From: Chitinophaga sp. sic0106
GTDB lineage: Bacteria > Bacteroidota > Bacteroidia > Chitinophagales > Chitinophagaceae
DNA length: 64,000 bases
NCBI RefSeq assembly: GCF_019219075.1
Contig: NZ_JAHUWJ010000029.1
Span: 17,810-81,809 of the forward strand
Direction of reading: 5' to 3'
The position numbers and the translations under genes were made by a program. The notes under the pieces are model-generated. The model was given only the letters and a program-made list of their open reading frames with translations. It ran no database searches and was not told where the DNA came from. Shown here one piece after another: positions 48,875 through 57,015 of this stretch; the first letter of the stretch is position 1, and every line of letters begins with the position of its first letter.

Positions 48875-50365
48875 TTATCTTAACGTATTACGTTTTTTCC
48901 ACGCGCTTGCGCCCTGGTTGACCGTTAAAGCTTCCTGTCGTAAAGCTAATTGATCCTGCTGCCATACCTGTGCAGCCAGGATAGCGGCAAGTTTATTCAG
49001 CCGTGGATCCTCATTCAGCAGGCATTGCGGCGTAAAATATTTTCCAATAAAATTGGTATCGAAGTTACCTTCTATGAACGCAGGATGTTGCAAAGCCCAG
49101 TGTCCAAACGGCAGCGTGGTGCGGATACCTTTTACCTGGTACTCTTCAATGGCACGGAGGAGGCGGAACCTGGCTTCTTCACGGGTACTACCCCAGGCAA
49201 TCAGTTTGGCAATCATAGGATCATAGTAGATGGGGATATCCATTCCCTGCTCATATCCGTCGTCTACCCGCACGCCATAGCCCTGCGGGCGTATATAGGT
49301 TTCCAGTTTTCCTGTATCGGGGAGAAAATTATTGGCCGGGTCTTCTGCACACACGCGTAATTCAATGGCATGTCCATTAATCTGCAGGCTCTCCTGACTA
49401 AACGTTAATTGCTCGCCCCTGGCTACTTTTATCTGTTCTTTAACCAGGTCCAGGCCGGTAATCAGCTCCGTAACCGGATGCTCTACCTGCAGGCGGGTAT
49501 TCATTTCCAGGAAATAGAAGTTAAGTTGTTCATCAACCAGGAATTCCACGGTACCAGCTCCATAGTAGTTGCAGGCCCGGGCTACATCCACGGCACATTT
49601 GCCCATAGCGGCCCTGATGGCCGGTGTGAGTACCGAAGATGGTGCCTCTTCAATCAGTTTCTGGTGCCGGCGCTGAATAGAACATTCGCGCTCAAAGAGA
49701 TATACATAGTTGCCGTGCTGGTCGCCCAGTATCTGTATTTCAATATGGCGGGGCGATCCCACGTATTTTTCTATAAACACCGCGTCATCGCCGAAAGCAC
49801 TCATGGCTTCACTTTTGGCCAGGCGGATCTGTTCTTCCAGTTCTTCCGGGGCATTTACCACCCGCATACCTTTACCACCACCGCCGGCACTGGCTTTAAT
49901 CAGAATAGGGAAGCCGGTTTTCTGTACCACTTCCTTCGCTTCTTCCAGACTTCGGAGTGGCGTTTCTGTACCAGGTACCATGGGCACCCCAAATTGCTGT
50001 GCGGCCTGTTTGGCGGCCAGCTTACTACCCATCACCTCAATAGCCGCAGGGGAGGGGCCAATGAAAGTAAGACCTGCAGCTTTCACCTTTTGGGCAAAAA
50101 CGGCATTCTCACTCAGGAAACCATATCCGGGATGGATAGCATCCGCGCCTCTTTCTTTAGCCACCGCAATAATCTTGTCTGCCAGCAGGTACGACTGACT
50201 GGAAGGCGCAGGGCCAATACAAACGGCCTCGTCAGCATATTGTACAAAAGGCATGGTGCGGTCGGCCTCGGAAAACACTGCAAGGGTTTTGATACCCATT
50301 TCATGTGCAGAACGCATGATTCGTAACGCTATCTCCCCTCTGTTGGCTACCAGAATTTTTTTCAT
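48875..50365 (-). CDS. accC: Acetyl/propionyl-CoA carboxylase biotin carboxylase subunit
   Basis: A 496-residue ATP-grasp protein. N-terminal MKKILVANRGEIALRIMRSA, ATP lid KASAGGGGKGMRVV, EKYVGSPRHIEIQILGD, FLEMNTRLQVEHPVTE (catalytic Glu and Arg) and ELRVCAEDPANNFLP are AccC blocks. It carboxylates biotin on a carrier protein. It stands alone, without a BCCP or carboxyltransferase gene, and is 40-50 residues longer than E. coli AccC, the extra length lying at the C-terminus. That length and the lone setting fit either the general AccC or an acyl-CoA carboxylase subunit. Confidence 0.93.
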   Translation of the reverse strand: MKKILVANRGEIALRIMRSAHEMGIKTLAVFSEADRTMPFVQYADEAVCIGPAPSSQSYLLADKIIAVAKERGADAIHPGYGFLSENAVFAQKVKAAGLTFIGPSPAAIEVMGSKLAAKQAAQQFGVPMVPGTETPLRSLEEAKEVVQKTGFPILIKASAGGGGKGMRVVNAPEELEEQIRLAKSEAMSAFGDDAVFIEKYVGSPRHIEIQILGDQHGNYVYLFERECSIQRRHQKLIEEAPSSVLTPAIRAAMGKCAVDVARACNYYGAGTVEFLVDEQLNFYFLEMNTRLQVEHPVTELITGLDLVKEQIKVARGEQLTFSQESLQINGHAIELRVCAEDPANNFLPDTGKLETYIRPQGYGVRVDDGYEQGMDIPIYYDPMIAKLIAWGSTREEARFRLLRAIEEYQVKGIRTTLPFGHWALQHPAFIEGNFDTNFIGKYFTPQCLLNEDPRLNKLAAILAAQVWQQDQLALRQEALTVNQGASAWKKRNTLR

Positions 50366-50438
50366 CAGCTCGGAATTTATATAAAGGGCAATATAAGGAA
50401 TCGCTGCCAGCTAACCACAGGTTTTAACCTTCAATGAC

Positions 50439-50446
50439 TATCTTTG
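50439..50446 (+). promoter_or_regulatory. -7 box (TATCTTTG) of ccmB
   Basis: Exact TAnnTTTG match ending nine bases before the ATG at 50456, which implies a leaderless or nearly leaderless transcript and excludes the TTG at 50444 as a start. Confidence 0.65.
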
Positions 50447-50455
50447 CGCCTAATC

Positions 50456-51124
50456 ATGAAGAAAAATAATCCGATCCAACAAACGCTCACACTCGTGAAA
50501 AAGGATTTATTGCTGGAAATGCGCCAGCAGTATGCATTTTATGGTGTGCTGCTCTATATAGTATCCACCGTTTTCGTGATCAACCTGATGATGGGTAAGC
50601 CGGAAGATAAGCTCTGGAATGCGCTTTTCTGGGTGGTGCAACTGTTTGTTGCCGTCAATGCCGTGGCCAAGAGCTTCATGCAGGAAAGCAAGGGGCGGTT
50701 GCTCTATTTTTATTCTTTGGTACATCCCCGGTATTTTATTGCCGCCAAGCTGATATATAATATTATACTCATGGTGGTGATGAGCCTGATCGCGCTGGGG
50801 GCCAGTATTATGCTGCTGGGCAACCCCATCACTAACCCGGGCTATTTTGTAAGCGTAGTGCTGCTGGGAGGTGTCAGCTTATCGCTGCTCTTTACCATGC
50901 TGGCAGCTATTGCGGCGCAGGCCAACCACAGCGCGGCGCTCATGGCAATTATGGGTTTTCCGCTGATCCTGCCCATCCTGATGCTGCTCTCTAATATTTC
51001 CGTGTCTGCTTTTCTGACAGTTTTTCAGCCGGACCTGCCGCGGATGTTCTGGTTACTGGGGGGACTCGACTTCCTCGTAATCGCCCTCTCTCTCATACTT
51101 TTTCCTTTTTTGTGGAAAGACTAG
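50456..51124 (+). CDS. ccmB: Heme exporter / cytochrome c maturation protein CcmB
   Basis: A 222-residue protein from the ATG at 50456 with six membrane segments. QTLTLVKKDLLLEMRQQYAF at the start, FVAVNAVAKSFMQESKGRLLYF, HPRYFIAAKLIYN and the final FPFLWKD match the CcmB family. With CcmA it forms an ABC-type complex used to deliver or release heme-loaded CcmE. ccmA and ccmE are not next to it; ccmC and a ccmD-like gene follow after 144 bases. Confidence 0.92.
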   Translation: MKKNNPIQQTLTLVKKDLLLEMRQQYAFYGVLLYIVSTVFVINLMMGKPEDKLWNALFWVVQLFVAVNAVAKSFMQESKGRLLYFYSLVHPRYFIAAKLIYNIILMVVMSLIALGASIMLLGNPITNPGYFVSVVLLGGVSLSLLFTMLAAIAAQANHSAALMAIMGFPLILPILMLLSNISVSAFLTVFQPDLPRMFWLLGGLDFLVIALSLILFPFLWKD

Positions 51125-51268
51125 TTAGTGAAATCGCAAAGAAATGCCTTACTTATAATAAGTATGTTTAATGAGTTTTCGGGGTTATTTGATAAACTTA
51201 AAATCCCTTAAAATCTTTGTGATTAACGCTAAAACGTGTAGGTTTGCCCCGGAATATAGCTTCAAAAA

Positions 51269-51931
51269 ATGGCCAGACATTGGTGGAAAGCATTGGCGAT
51301 ACTGCTTCTTTTATACGTAATTATCGCCGGGTTCACTATCGAAATACCAATCATAGGAACAAACGGACAATCATCCCGTGGACTGTTTTTTCATGTGCCC
51401 ATGTGGTTATGCATGTATACGATGTTCACCATCTCCGTAGTTAATTCGCTACGTTTTCTTTCGGGGTATGATCTGAAAAAAGATGTGTATGCATCAACCG
51501 CTGCGCGTGTCGGGATACTTTTTGGTGTCCTGGGGTTTGCTACCGGCTCCCTGTGGGCAACCTATACCTGGGGCGGCACGCTTACCAGCGATCCTAAGCA
51601 GATGTGTACGGCGATAGCTTTATTAATTTATATGGCTTACCTGGTGCTGCGCCTGTCGATCCACGACATGGACAAACGTGCACGTATATCCGCCGTGTTC
51701 AACATTTTCGCTTTTGCCCTGCTTATACCGCTTACCTATATCATTCCTAAAATGGTGGATTCCCTCCATCCGGGTAGTGCTACCACACCAGGATTCTCCG
51801 AAAAAGATACGGATCACAAAATGATGATGGTGCTTTATCCTGCCTTTATTGGCTGGATACTGCTGAGTGTATGGATTTATACACTGGCTGTACGATACAA
51901 AAAATTAGAACTCAAAAATATTTTTAAATGA
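51269..51931 (+). CDS. ccmC: Cytochrome c biogenesis protein CcmC
   Basis: A 220-residue protein with six membrane segments. The tryptophan-rich heme loop appears as GSLWATYTWGGTLTSDPKQM and the flanking histidines lie in FFHVPMWLCMYT and in the C-terminal periplasmic segment (LHPGSATTPGFSEKDTDHKM). This is the CcmC/HCCA family form seen in Bacteroidota. It transfers heme to CcmE at the outer face of the membrane. Its TGA overlaps the ATG of the next gene (ATGA). Confidence 0.92.
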   Translation: MARHWWKALAILLLLYVIIAGFTIEIPIIGTNGQSSRGLFFHVPMWLCMYTMFTISVVNSLRFLSGYDLKKDVYASTAARVGILFGVLGFATGSLWATYTWGGTLTSDPKQMCTAIALLIYMAYLVLRLSIHDMDKRARISAVFNIFAFALLIPLTYIIPKMVDSLHPGSATTPGFSEKDTDHKMMMVLYPAFIGWILLSVWIYTLAVRYKKLELKNIFK

Positions 51932-52167
51932 TCCATAGAAGAATATTCTCCCGTGTCCTTACCATCATGTTACTGCTGATCTCTTTCCTGGCCAATGCCC
52001 AGCAGCAGAATACAGAATCGGGTCCGGTAAACGAATTGTTCCGGAGCAATGGTAAGATCTATGTGATAGTAGGAATTTTGGTGATTATCTTCATCGGTAT
52101 TGTGTTATTTCTGATCAATCTGGATAGAAAGATCGGCAAGTTGGAAGATAGGGATAGAAATCTGTAG
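51928..52167 (+). CDS. CcmD-like small membrane protein
   Basis: A 79-residue protein: an N-terminal hydrophobic leader (FSRVLTIMLLLISFLANAQ), a short loop, one membrane segment (KIYVIVGILVIIFIGIVLFLINLD) and a charged tail (RKIGKLEDRD). Small proteins at this place after ccmC are CcmD-like and help release holo-CcmE. It overlaps ccmC by four bases, so translation is coupled. Confidence 0.8.
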   Translation: MIHRRIFSRVLTIMLLLISFLANAQQQNTESGPVNELFRSNGKIYVIVGILVIIFIGIVLFLINLDRKIGKLEDRDRNL

Positions 52168-52199
52168 GAAATCTAATCATTATACCAAAACGATATATT

Positions 52200-53618
52200 A
52201 TGCCGCAAGATCAGCATTACAGTTTTTTCCAGAGTGTGGAAAGAAGCTTTGATAAAGCAGCAGCCTTTACCAAATGGGATAAAGGTATTCTGGAACAGAT
52301 CAAAGCTTGTAACGCCGTTTACCAGATCAAATTCCCGGTGCGCATCGGCGAATCTGTACAGGTAATCGAAGCATACCGCGTTCAGCACTCCCATCACAAA
52401 CTGCCTTGTAAAGGTGGTATCCGCTTCAGTGAAGAAGTGAACCAGGATGAAGTGATGGCCCTTGCTTCCCTCATGACCTACAAATGTGCGATCGTAAACG
52501 TACCATTTGGCGGCGCTAAAGGAGGCCTCAAAATTAACCCCCGCAATTACACCCCATTCCAGCTGGAAGCGATCACCCGCCGCTACACTGCCGAGCTGGT
52601 AAAGAAAAACTTTATTGGCCCCGGTACAGACGTTCCCGCTCCTGACTATGGTACAGGAGAAAGAGAAATGAGCTGGATCCTGGATACCTATATGAGCCTC
52701 CGTCCGGGAGAAATCGACGGCTATGGTTGCGTAACCGGTAAACCTGTTTCACAGGGCGGTGTGCGCGGTCGTACCGAAGCTACCGGCCTCGGTGTGTTCT
52801 ACGGCCTCCGTGAACTCTGCAACATTAAGGAAGACATGGACCGACTAGGCCTTTCTACCGGTATCGAAGGAAAACGGGTAGTCGTACAAGGTATGGGTAA
52901 CGTAGGTTACCACGCTGCCAAATACTTCCACGAAGCAGGTGCTAAAGTAATCTGCCTCATCGAGTGGGACGGTGCCATCTTCAATGAAAATGGCCTGAAC
53001 CCCGACGAAGTGCTCAAGCACAAAAAAGCTACCGGCTCCATCAATAATTTCCCAGGTGCTACCAACCTGAATAAAAATACAGACGGCCTGGAACTGGATT
53101 GCGAAATCCTCATCCCTGCTGCCCTGGAAAATGTGATTGATAAACACAACGCACCTAACGTTAAAGCACGTATCATCGGCGAAGCAGCCAACGGTCCGCT
53201 CACCCCTGAGGCAGACGAAATCCTCAACAAAAAAGGCGTGATCGTAGTGCCGGATATGTTCCTGAACGCAGGTGGTGTAACCGTTTCTTACTTCGAATGG
53301 TTGAAAAACCTCAGCCATGTACGTTATGGTCGCCTCGGCAAACGCTTCGATGAGAATATGAATATGCATATCCTCCAAACCATTGAAGACCTGACCGGCA
53401 AAAAAGTATCTGACAAAGAAAGAAAATTCATCGCCCACGGTGCGGACGAAGTGGATCTGGTATATTCCGGCCTGGAAGAAACCATGCACGCTGCCCTCCA
53501 CGAAGTACGTGATGTAATGATCAGTAACCCGGAAATACATGATATGCGTACCGCCGCTTATGTGTGCGCTATCAACAAAGTAGGTGCCGCCTACGAGCAA
53601 CTGGGTATCTTCCCTTGA
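52200..53618 (+). CDS. gdhA: Glutamate dehydrogenase
   Basis: A 472-residue Glu/Leu/Phe/Val dehydrogenase. HHKLPCKGGIRFSEEVNQDE, the catalytic Lys region YKCAIVNVPFGGAKGGLKI, GTDVPAPDYGTGEREMSWI, GGVRGRTEATGLGVFYG, the Rossmann motif VVVQGMGNVGYHAAKYF, and AANGPLTPEADEIL. It interconverts glutamate and 2-oxoglutarate plus ammonia. The extended length (472 against about 420) is usual for the Bacteroidota form. Followed by a large hairpin. Confidence 0.95.
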   Translation: MPQDQHYSFFQSVERSFDKAAAFTKWDKGILEQIKACNAVYQIKFPVRIGESVQVIEAYRVQHSHHKLPCKGGIRFSEEVNQDEVMALASLMTYKCAIVNVPFGGAKGGLKINPRNYTPFQLEAITRRYTAELVKKNFIGPGTDVPAPDYGTGEREMSWILDTYMSLRPGEIDGYGCVTGKPVSQGGVRGRTEATGLGVFYGLRELCNIKEDMDRLGLSTGIEGKRVVVQGMGNVGYHAAKYFHEAGAKVICLIEWDGAIFNENGLNPDEVLKHKKATGSINNFPGATNLNKNTDGLELDCEILIPAALENVIDKHNAPNVKARIIGEAANGPLTPEADEILNKKGVIVVPDMFLNAGGVTVSYFEWLKNLSHVRYGRLGKRFDENMNMHILQTIEDLTGKKVSDKERKFIAHGADEVDLVYSGLEETMHAALHEVRDVMISNPEIHDMRTAAYVCAINKVGAAYEQLGIFP

Positions 53619-53640
53619 TTATACAGCGTTATTATATTTT

Positions 53641-53688
53641 TTTTAAAGGGAGATGGAAGAGCCGCGGCTTCTCCATCTCCCTTTAAAA
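53641..53688. terminator. Long hairpin terminator after gdhA
   Basis: A 17-base-pair perfect outer stem (53641-53657 with 53672-53688) with a further partly paired inner part AGAGCCGCGGCTTC; T-rich at both ends. It ends the gdhA transcript and directly precedes a REP-like element. Confidence 0.75.
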
Positions 53689-53693
53689 TTTAA

Positions 53694-53737
53694 AGCGCGC
53701 AGCGCGCAATCCCTCACCTGACACCGAAGGTGGCAGC
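53694..53737. repeat. REP-like palindromic element, copy 4
   Basis: GCGC-GCA-GCGC (near 53695-53707) followed by CTGACACC-GAA-GGTGGCAG (53719-53737, one mismatch). Confidence 0.6.
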
Positions 53738-53787
53738 CGCAAAACAACAATTGCTGTATCTTAGCCGCCAATTAAACACCCTGCAAT

Positions 53788-54231
53788 TTGATCAAGATAG
53801 ATTTCCCGGAACCGGACTTTAAAGTGATAAAAGAAGGAGAAAAAACACTGATTTTTGACCGCCTGAGAAAGCGCTACGTGATCCTGACCCCGGAAGAATG
53901 GGTAAGGCAAAACGTCCTCCAATATCTCTTTAAAATAAAAAATTACCCGCCCGCACTCACGGCCATAGAACGTGAAATCTATCTGGGAGAAATGAAAAAA
54001 CGCTTCGATATCGTGGTCTATAACCGGGAAATGAACCCCTGGATGCTGATCGAATGTAAGGAGATGAATGTGCCGCTTAGTCAGCAAACCCTCGAGCAGG
54101 TAGTACGATATAACATGGTCATACCTGCGAAATACCTGGTTATCACCAATGGTACTAATACCTTTTGCTGTACTTATGAGCAGGAAACTCACCAGTGGCG
54201 CTTCCTGGAGGAACTGCCGGATTACGAGTAA
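53788..54231 (+). CDS. Free-standing HSDR_N-type nuclease-like domain protein
   Basis: A 147-residue protein from a TTG start (MIKIDFPEPDF is the expected beginning; no ATG or GTG precedes it in frame). It matches the type I restriction enzyme R N-terminal domain (HSDR_N_2): KRYVILTPEEWVRQNVLQYL, YLGEMKKRFDIVVYNREM, WMLIECKEMNVPLSQQTLEQ, with the PD-(D/E)xK residues visible as the Asp of RFDIVVY and the Glu and Lys of LIECKEM. There is no helicase part, and no hsdM or hsdS gene nearby. Such lone domains are conserved in Bacteroidota and their role is unknown. A TATCTTAG box lies upstream at 53757. Confidence 0.85.
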   Translation: MIKIDFPEPDFKVIKEGEKTLIFDRLRKRYVILTPEEWVRQNVLQYLFKIKNYPPALTAIEREIYLGEMKKRFDIVVYNREMNPWMLIECKEMNVPLSQQTLEQVVRYNMVIPAKYLVITNGTNTFCCTYEQETHQWRFLEELPDYE

Positions 54232-54383
54232 ACCCGCCACAGTAAGTGAACCCCAAGGTTGCTGTGATACCCCAGCGGACCATGGGTGCGTCCGGCGGTC
54301 ATCCAAAGGGTTTTCGATTGGGGCGCAGGCGCAATCGAAAACCGCGTTAACAACCAACGATAGGAAATCCCCGGAAAAAACCT
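54232..54383. other. Structured intergenic region
   Basis: No gene supported. A perfect 12-base-pair inverted repeat GGTTTTCGATTG/CAATCGAAAACC (54309-54320 with 54332-54343), with a GC-rich middle that can pair further, and a weaker CACAG/CTGTG hairpin around 54248-54276. The large one may end the transcript of the HSDR_N gene. Confidence 0.5.
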
Positions 54384-54391
54384 TATATTCG
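54384..54391 (+). promoter_or_regulatory. -7-like box (TATATTCG) of the AMP nucleosidase gene
   Basis: A TAnnTTCG variant 14 bases before the ATG at 54406. Confidence 0.4.
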
Positions 54392-54405
54392 CTTGTCAAA
54401 AGGCT

Positions 54406-55176
54406 ATGAAGACAAAAGAAGAAATTGTAGCTAATTGGCTGCCCCGTTACACTGGTGAAAAGTTAGAAAACTTCGGAACGCACATCCTCCTCACCAACTT
54501 CAGTAATTACCTTACCATGTTTGCCGAATGGAACAACGTAGAAATCGTTGGCATTGGTAAACCTATGCAATGCGCCACCGCCGGCGAAATTACCATTATC
54601 AACTTCGGTATGGGAAGCCCCGGCGCCGCCACCATCATGGATCTGCTCAGCGCTATTGAACCAAAAGCAGTACTGTTCCTCGGAAAATGTGGTGGACTGA
54701 AAAAGAAAAACCAGATCGGCGACCTGATTCTGCCCATTGCTGCTATACGCGGCGAAGGTACCTCTAACGACTACTTCCCGCCGGAAGTGCCAGCCCTGCC
54801 TGCATTCGCACTCCAGAAAGCTATTTCCACCACCATCAGGGATTCCGGCCACGACTACTGGACAGGTACCTGCTACAGCACCAACCGCCGTATCTGGGAA
54901 CATGATGCCGAGTTTAAACAGTACCTGGAAAAAATCCGTGCCATGGCCGTAGATATGGAAACCGCTACCATCTTCTCCGTAGGGTTCTATAATAAAATTC
55001 CTACAGGCGCACTGCTGCTGGTATCCGATCAGCCAATGGTGCCGGAAGGAGTGAAAACAGAAGAAAGCGACAAGAAAGTAACCACCAAGTTCGTAGACCG
55101 CCACCTGAAAGTGGGTATCGAATCGCTCCAGAAACTGATCGACAGTCACCAGACCGTGAAGCACCTGCGCTTCTAA
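54406..55176 (+). CDS. AMP nucleosidase
   Basis: A 256-residue member of the PNP/UDP phosphorylase family. MKTKEEIVANWLPRYTG, then CATAGEITIINFGMGSPGAATI, KAVLFLGKCGGLKKKNQIGDLI, and AMAVDMETATIFSVGFYN (ribose-binding Met-Glu) followed by LLLVSDQPMVPEG. It hydrolyses AMP to adenine and ribose 5-phosphate, an adenylate salvage or control step. The Bacteroidota form is short and lacks the extra N-terminal domain of E. coli Amn. Confidence 0.88.
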   Translation: MKTKEEIVANWLPRYTGEKLENFGTHILLTNFSNYLTMFAEWNNVEIVGIGKPMQCATAGEITIINFGMGSPGAATIMDLLSAIEPKAVLFLGKCGGLKKKNQIGDLILPIAAIRGEGTSNDYFPPEVPALPAFALQKAISTTIRDSGHDYWTGTCYSTNRRIWEHDAEFKQYLEKIRAMAVDMETATIFSVGFYNKIPTGALLLVSDQPMVPEGVKTEESDKKVTTKFVDRHLKVGIESLQKLIDSHQTVKHLRF

Positions 55177-55185
55177 GATTTGTTG

Positions 55186-55193
55186 TATCTTCC
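55186..55193 (+). promoter_or_regulatory. -7-like box (TATCTTCC) of the ABC ATPase gene
   Basis: A variant of TAnnTTTG four bases before the ATG at 55198; it suggests that an in-frame TTG at 55180 is not the start. Confidence 0.35.
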
Positions 55194-55197
55194 CGCT

Positions 55198-56916
55198 ATG
55201 CAATATTTGCGGGCTGCTATTAAAGACCTGAAGGTTAGTTTCCGCTCAGGCAACAACAGCGTTACCGCTGTTAATAACATCAGCTTCACCATCGGAAAAG
55301 GTGAATTAATTGGTGTTGTCGGAGAATCCGGTTCCGGAAAATCCGTAACCGCGCTTTCCCTCATGCAGTTAGTGCAGGAGCCTGGCAGGATCGATAACGG
55401 ACAACTGTTGTATTACGAAACCGAAGATCCCGTTGATCTCCTGCGGCTCTCTCCTGACGCCATGCGGCGCTATCGTGGCAATGAAATAGCCATGATTTTC
55501 CAGGAGCCCATGACCTCCCTCAATCCCCTGCTTACCTGTGGAGCACAGGTAACAGAAGCCATCCGCCTGCACAAAAAGATTCCCTTGCAGGAGGCCAAAG
55601 CCCGCGCCATCGCGCTGTTTGCGCAGGTGAAACTGCCCGATCCCGAAGGTATGATGGATCGTTTTCCACACGAACTCTCCGGGGGGCAGAAACAACGGGT
55701 CATGATTGCTATGGCGATTTCCTGCGAACCTAAACTCCTCATTGCCGACGAGCCCACTACCGCACTCGATGTGACCGTTCAGAAAGCCATCCTCCAATTG
55801 CTGAAGGAACTGCAGCAGCAAATGGAAATGAGTGTACTGTTTATTACCCACGACCTGGGCGTGGTAGCAGAAATTGCCTCCCGGGTAATGGTCATGTATA
55901 AAGGCAATATTGTTGAGGAAGGACCGGTAGCAGCAGTGTTTACGCACCCCGTACACGCCTATACGAAAGGGCTGCTCGCCTGCAGGCCTCCGCTGGATAA
56001 GCGTTTGGTGCGACTACCCGTGATACGCGACTTTATGGAGCAGCCAACCTCCGTACAATCATTTGTGGACTCGCTACAGATGAGTGATGAGATGATAGTG
56101 GCCCGCCGGAATACCCTTACGGCCCGCGAGCCTATCCTGCAGGTACATCACCTCAGTACCTGGTTTCCGATAAAGCGCTCCCTGACCGGCAAAGTCCTGG
56201 AATGGCGCAAAGCCGTGGACGACGTGAGCTTTGAAATGAAAACCGGCGCAACGCTGGGACTGGTAGGGGAATCGGGCTGTGGGAAAACTACCCTCGGTCG
56301 CAGTTTATTAAGATTGACAGAACCAACCAGCGGTACAATTGTTTATAAGGGACAGGACTTGAGAAGTTTGTCAGCGCAAGGCATGCGCGCCATGCGGAAA
56401 GACATGCAGCTGATCTTCCAGGACCCCTATTCATCGCTGAATCCACGTATGACCATCGGCAATGCCATACTGGAACCAATGGAAGTGCACGGCCTGTATG
56501 GCAATGCAGCTGCCCGCCGGGAGAAAGTGCTGGAGCTGCTGGGAAAAGTAAATCTCATGCCGGAACATTTTAATCGTTATCCCCACGAGTTTTCAGGCGG
56601 CCAGCGCCAGCGTATAGTGATAGCGAGGGCATTGGCAGTAAATCCATCCTTTATCATCTGTGATGAATCAGTAGCGGCTTTGGACGTAAGCATCCAGGCG
56701 CAGGTGCTGAATCTGCTGATCAGTTTACGGGAAGAATTCGGATTCAGCTGCATCTTCATCTCCCATGACCTGTCGGTAGTCCGCTTTATCAGCGATCAGA
56801 TGCTGGTCATGCAAAAGGGAAAGATCTTGGAAAGCGGCGAGGCGGATCAGGTGTACAAGCATCCGCAGCATGCTTATACCCGGCAACTCATTGCTGCCAT
56901 ACCTAAAGGAATTTAA
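55198..56916 (+). CDS. Dipeptide/oligopeptide-type ABC transporter, two fused ATPase domains
   Basis: A 572-residue protein from the ATG at 55198. Two complete nucleotide-binding domains: residues 1-260 (Walker A GVVGESGSGKSVTAL, signature LSGGQKQR, Walker B LLIADEPTTAL) and 300-570 (Walker A GLVGESGCGKTTLGR, Q-loop LIFQDPYSSLNP, signature FSGGQRQR, Walker B FIICDESVAAL). Each ends with the Opp/Dpp-type C-terminal extension (HPVHAYTKGLLACRPPL; HPQHAYTRQLIAAIP). This is the GsiA/YejF-like arrangement, which powers uptake of peptides, glutathione or microcins. No permease or binding-protein gene is adjacent, so the partner is encoded elsewhere. Confidence 0.93.
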   Translation: MQYLRAAIKDLKVSFRSGNNSVTAVNNISFTIGKGELIGVVGESGSGKSVTALSLMQLVQEPGRIDNGQLLYYETEDPVDLLRLSPDAMRRYRGNEIAMIFQEPMTSLNPLLTCGAQVTEAIRLHKKIPLQEAKARAIALFAQVKLPDPEGMMDRFPHELSGGQKQRVMIAMAISCEPKLLIADEPTTALDVTVQKAILQLLKELQQQMEMSVLFITHDLGVVAEIASRVMVMYKGNIVEEGPVAAVFTHPVHAYTKGLLACRPPLDKRLVRLPVIRDFMEQPTSVQSFVDSLQMSDEMIVARRNTLTAREPILQVHHLSTWFPIKRSLTGKVLEWRKAVDDVSFEMKTGATLGLVGESGCGKTTLGRSLLRLTEPTSGTIVYKGQDLRSLSAQGMRAMRKDMQLIFQDPYSSLNPRMTIGNAILEPMEVHGLYGNAAARREKVLELLGKVNLMPEHFNRYPHEFSGGQRQRIVIARALAVNPSFIICDESVAALDVSIQAQVLNLLISLREEFGFSCIFISHDLSVVRFISDQMLVMQKGKILESGEADQVYKHPQHAYTRQLIAAIPKGI

Positions 56917-56953
56917 TATAAAGTTGTTTGATTTATAATGATTATGGCCAATT

Positions 56954-56985
56954 TTTGACGATGTGGATAAAAATCGGTACTTTTG
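56954..56985 (+). promoter_or_regulatory. Complete Bacteroidota promoter of queA
   Basis: TTTG (56954-56957), 20 bases, TACTTTTG (56978-56985): the full -33/-7 consensus at normal spacing, 31 bases before the queA ATG. The best-formed promoter of the window. Confidence 0.75.
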
Positions 56986-57015
56986 CGCACTTAAAAAATT
57001 CATTCATACCGTAAT

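Noticed and set aside
49409..50326. A 305-codon plus-strand open frame
   Set aside because: Antisense to the biotin carboxylase gene, whose ATP-grasp motifs are intact.
52845..53600. A 251-codon minus-strand open frame
   Set aside because: Antisense to glutamate dehydrogenase, with no independent support.
53788..54231. Remnant of a type I restriction system
   Set aside because: The domain is complete, its catalytic residues are present and no hsdM or hsdS fragments flank it, so it reads as a stand-alone gene rather than a pseudogene.
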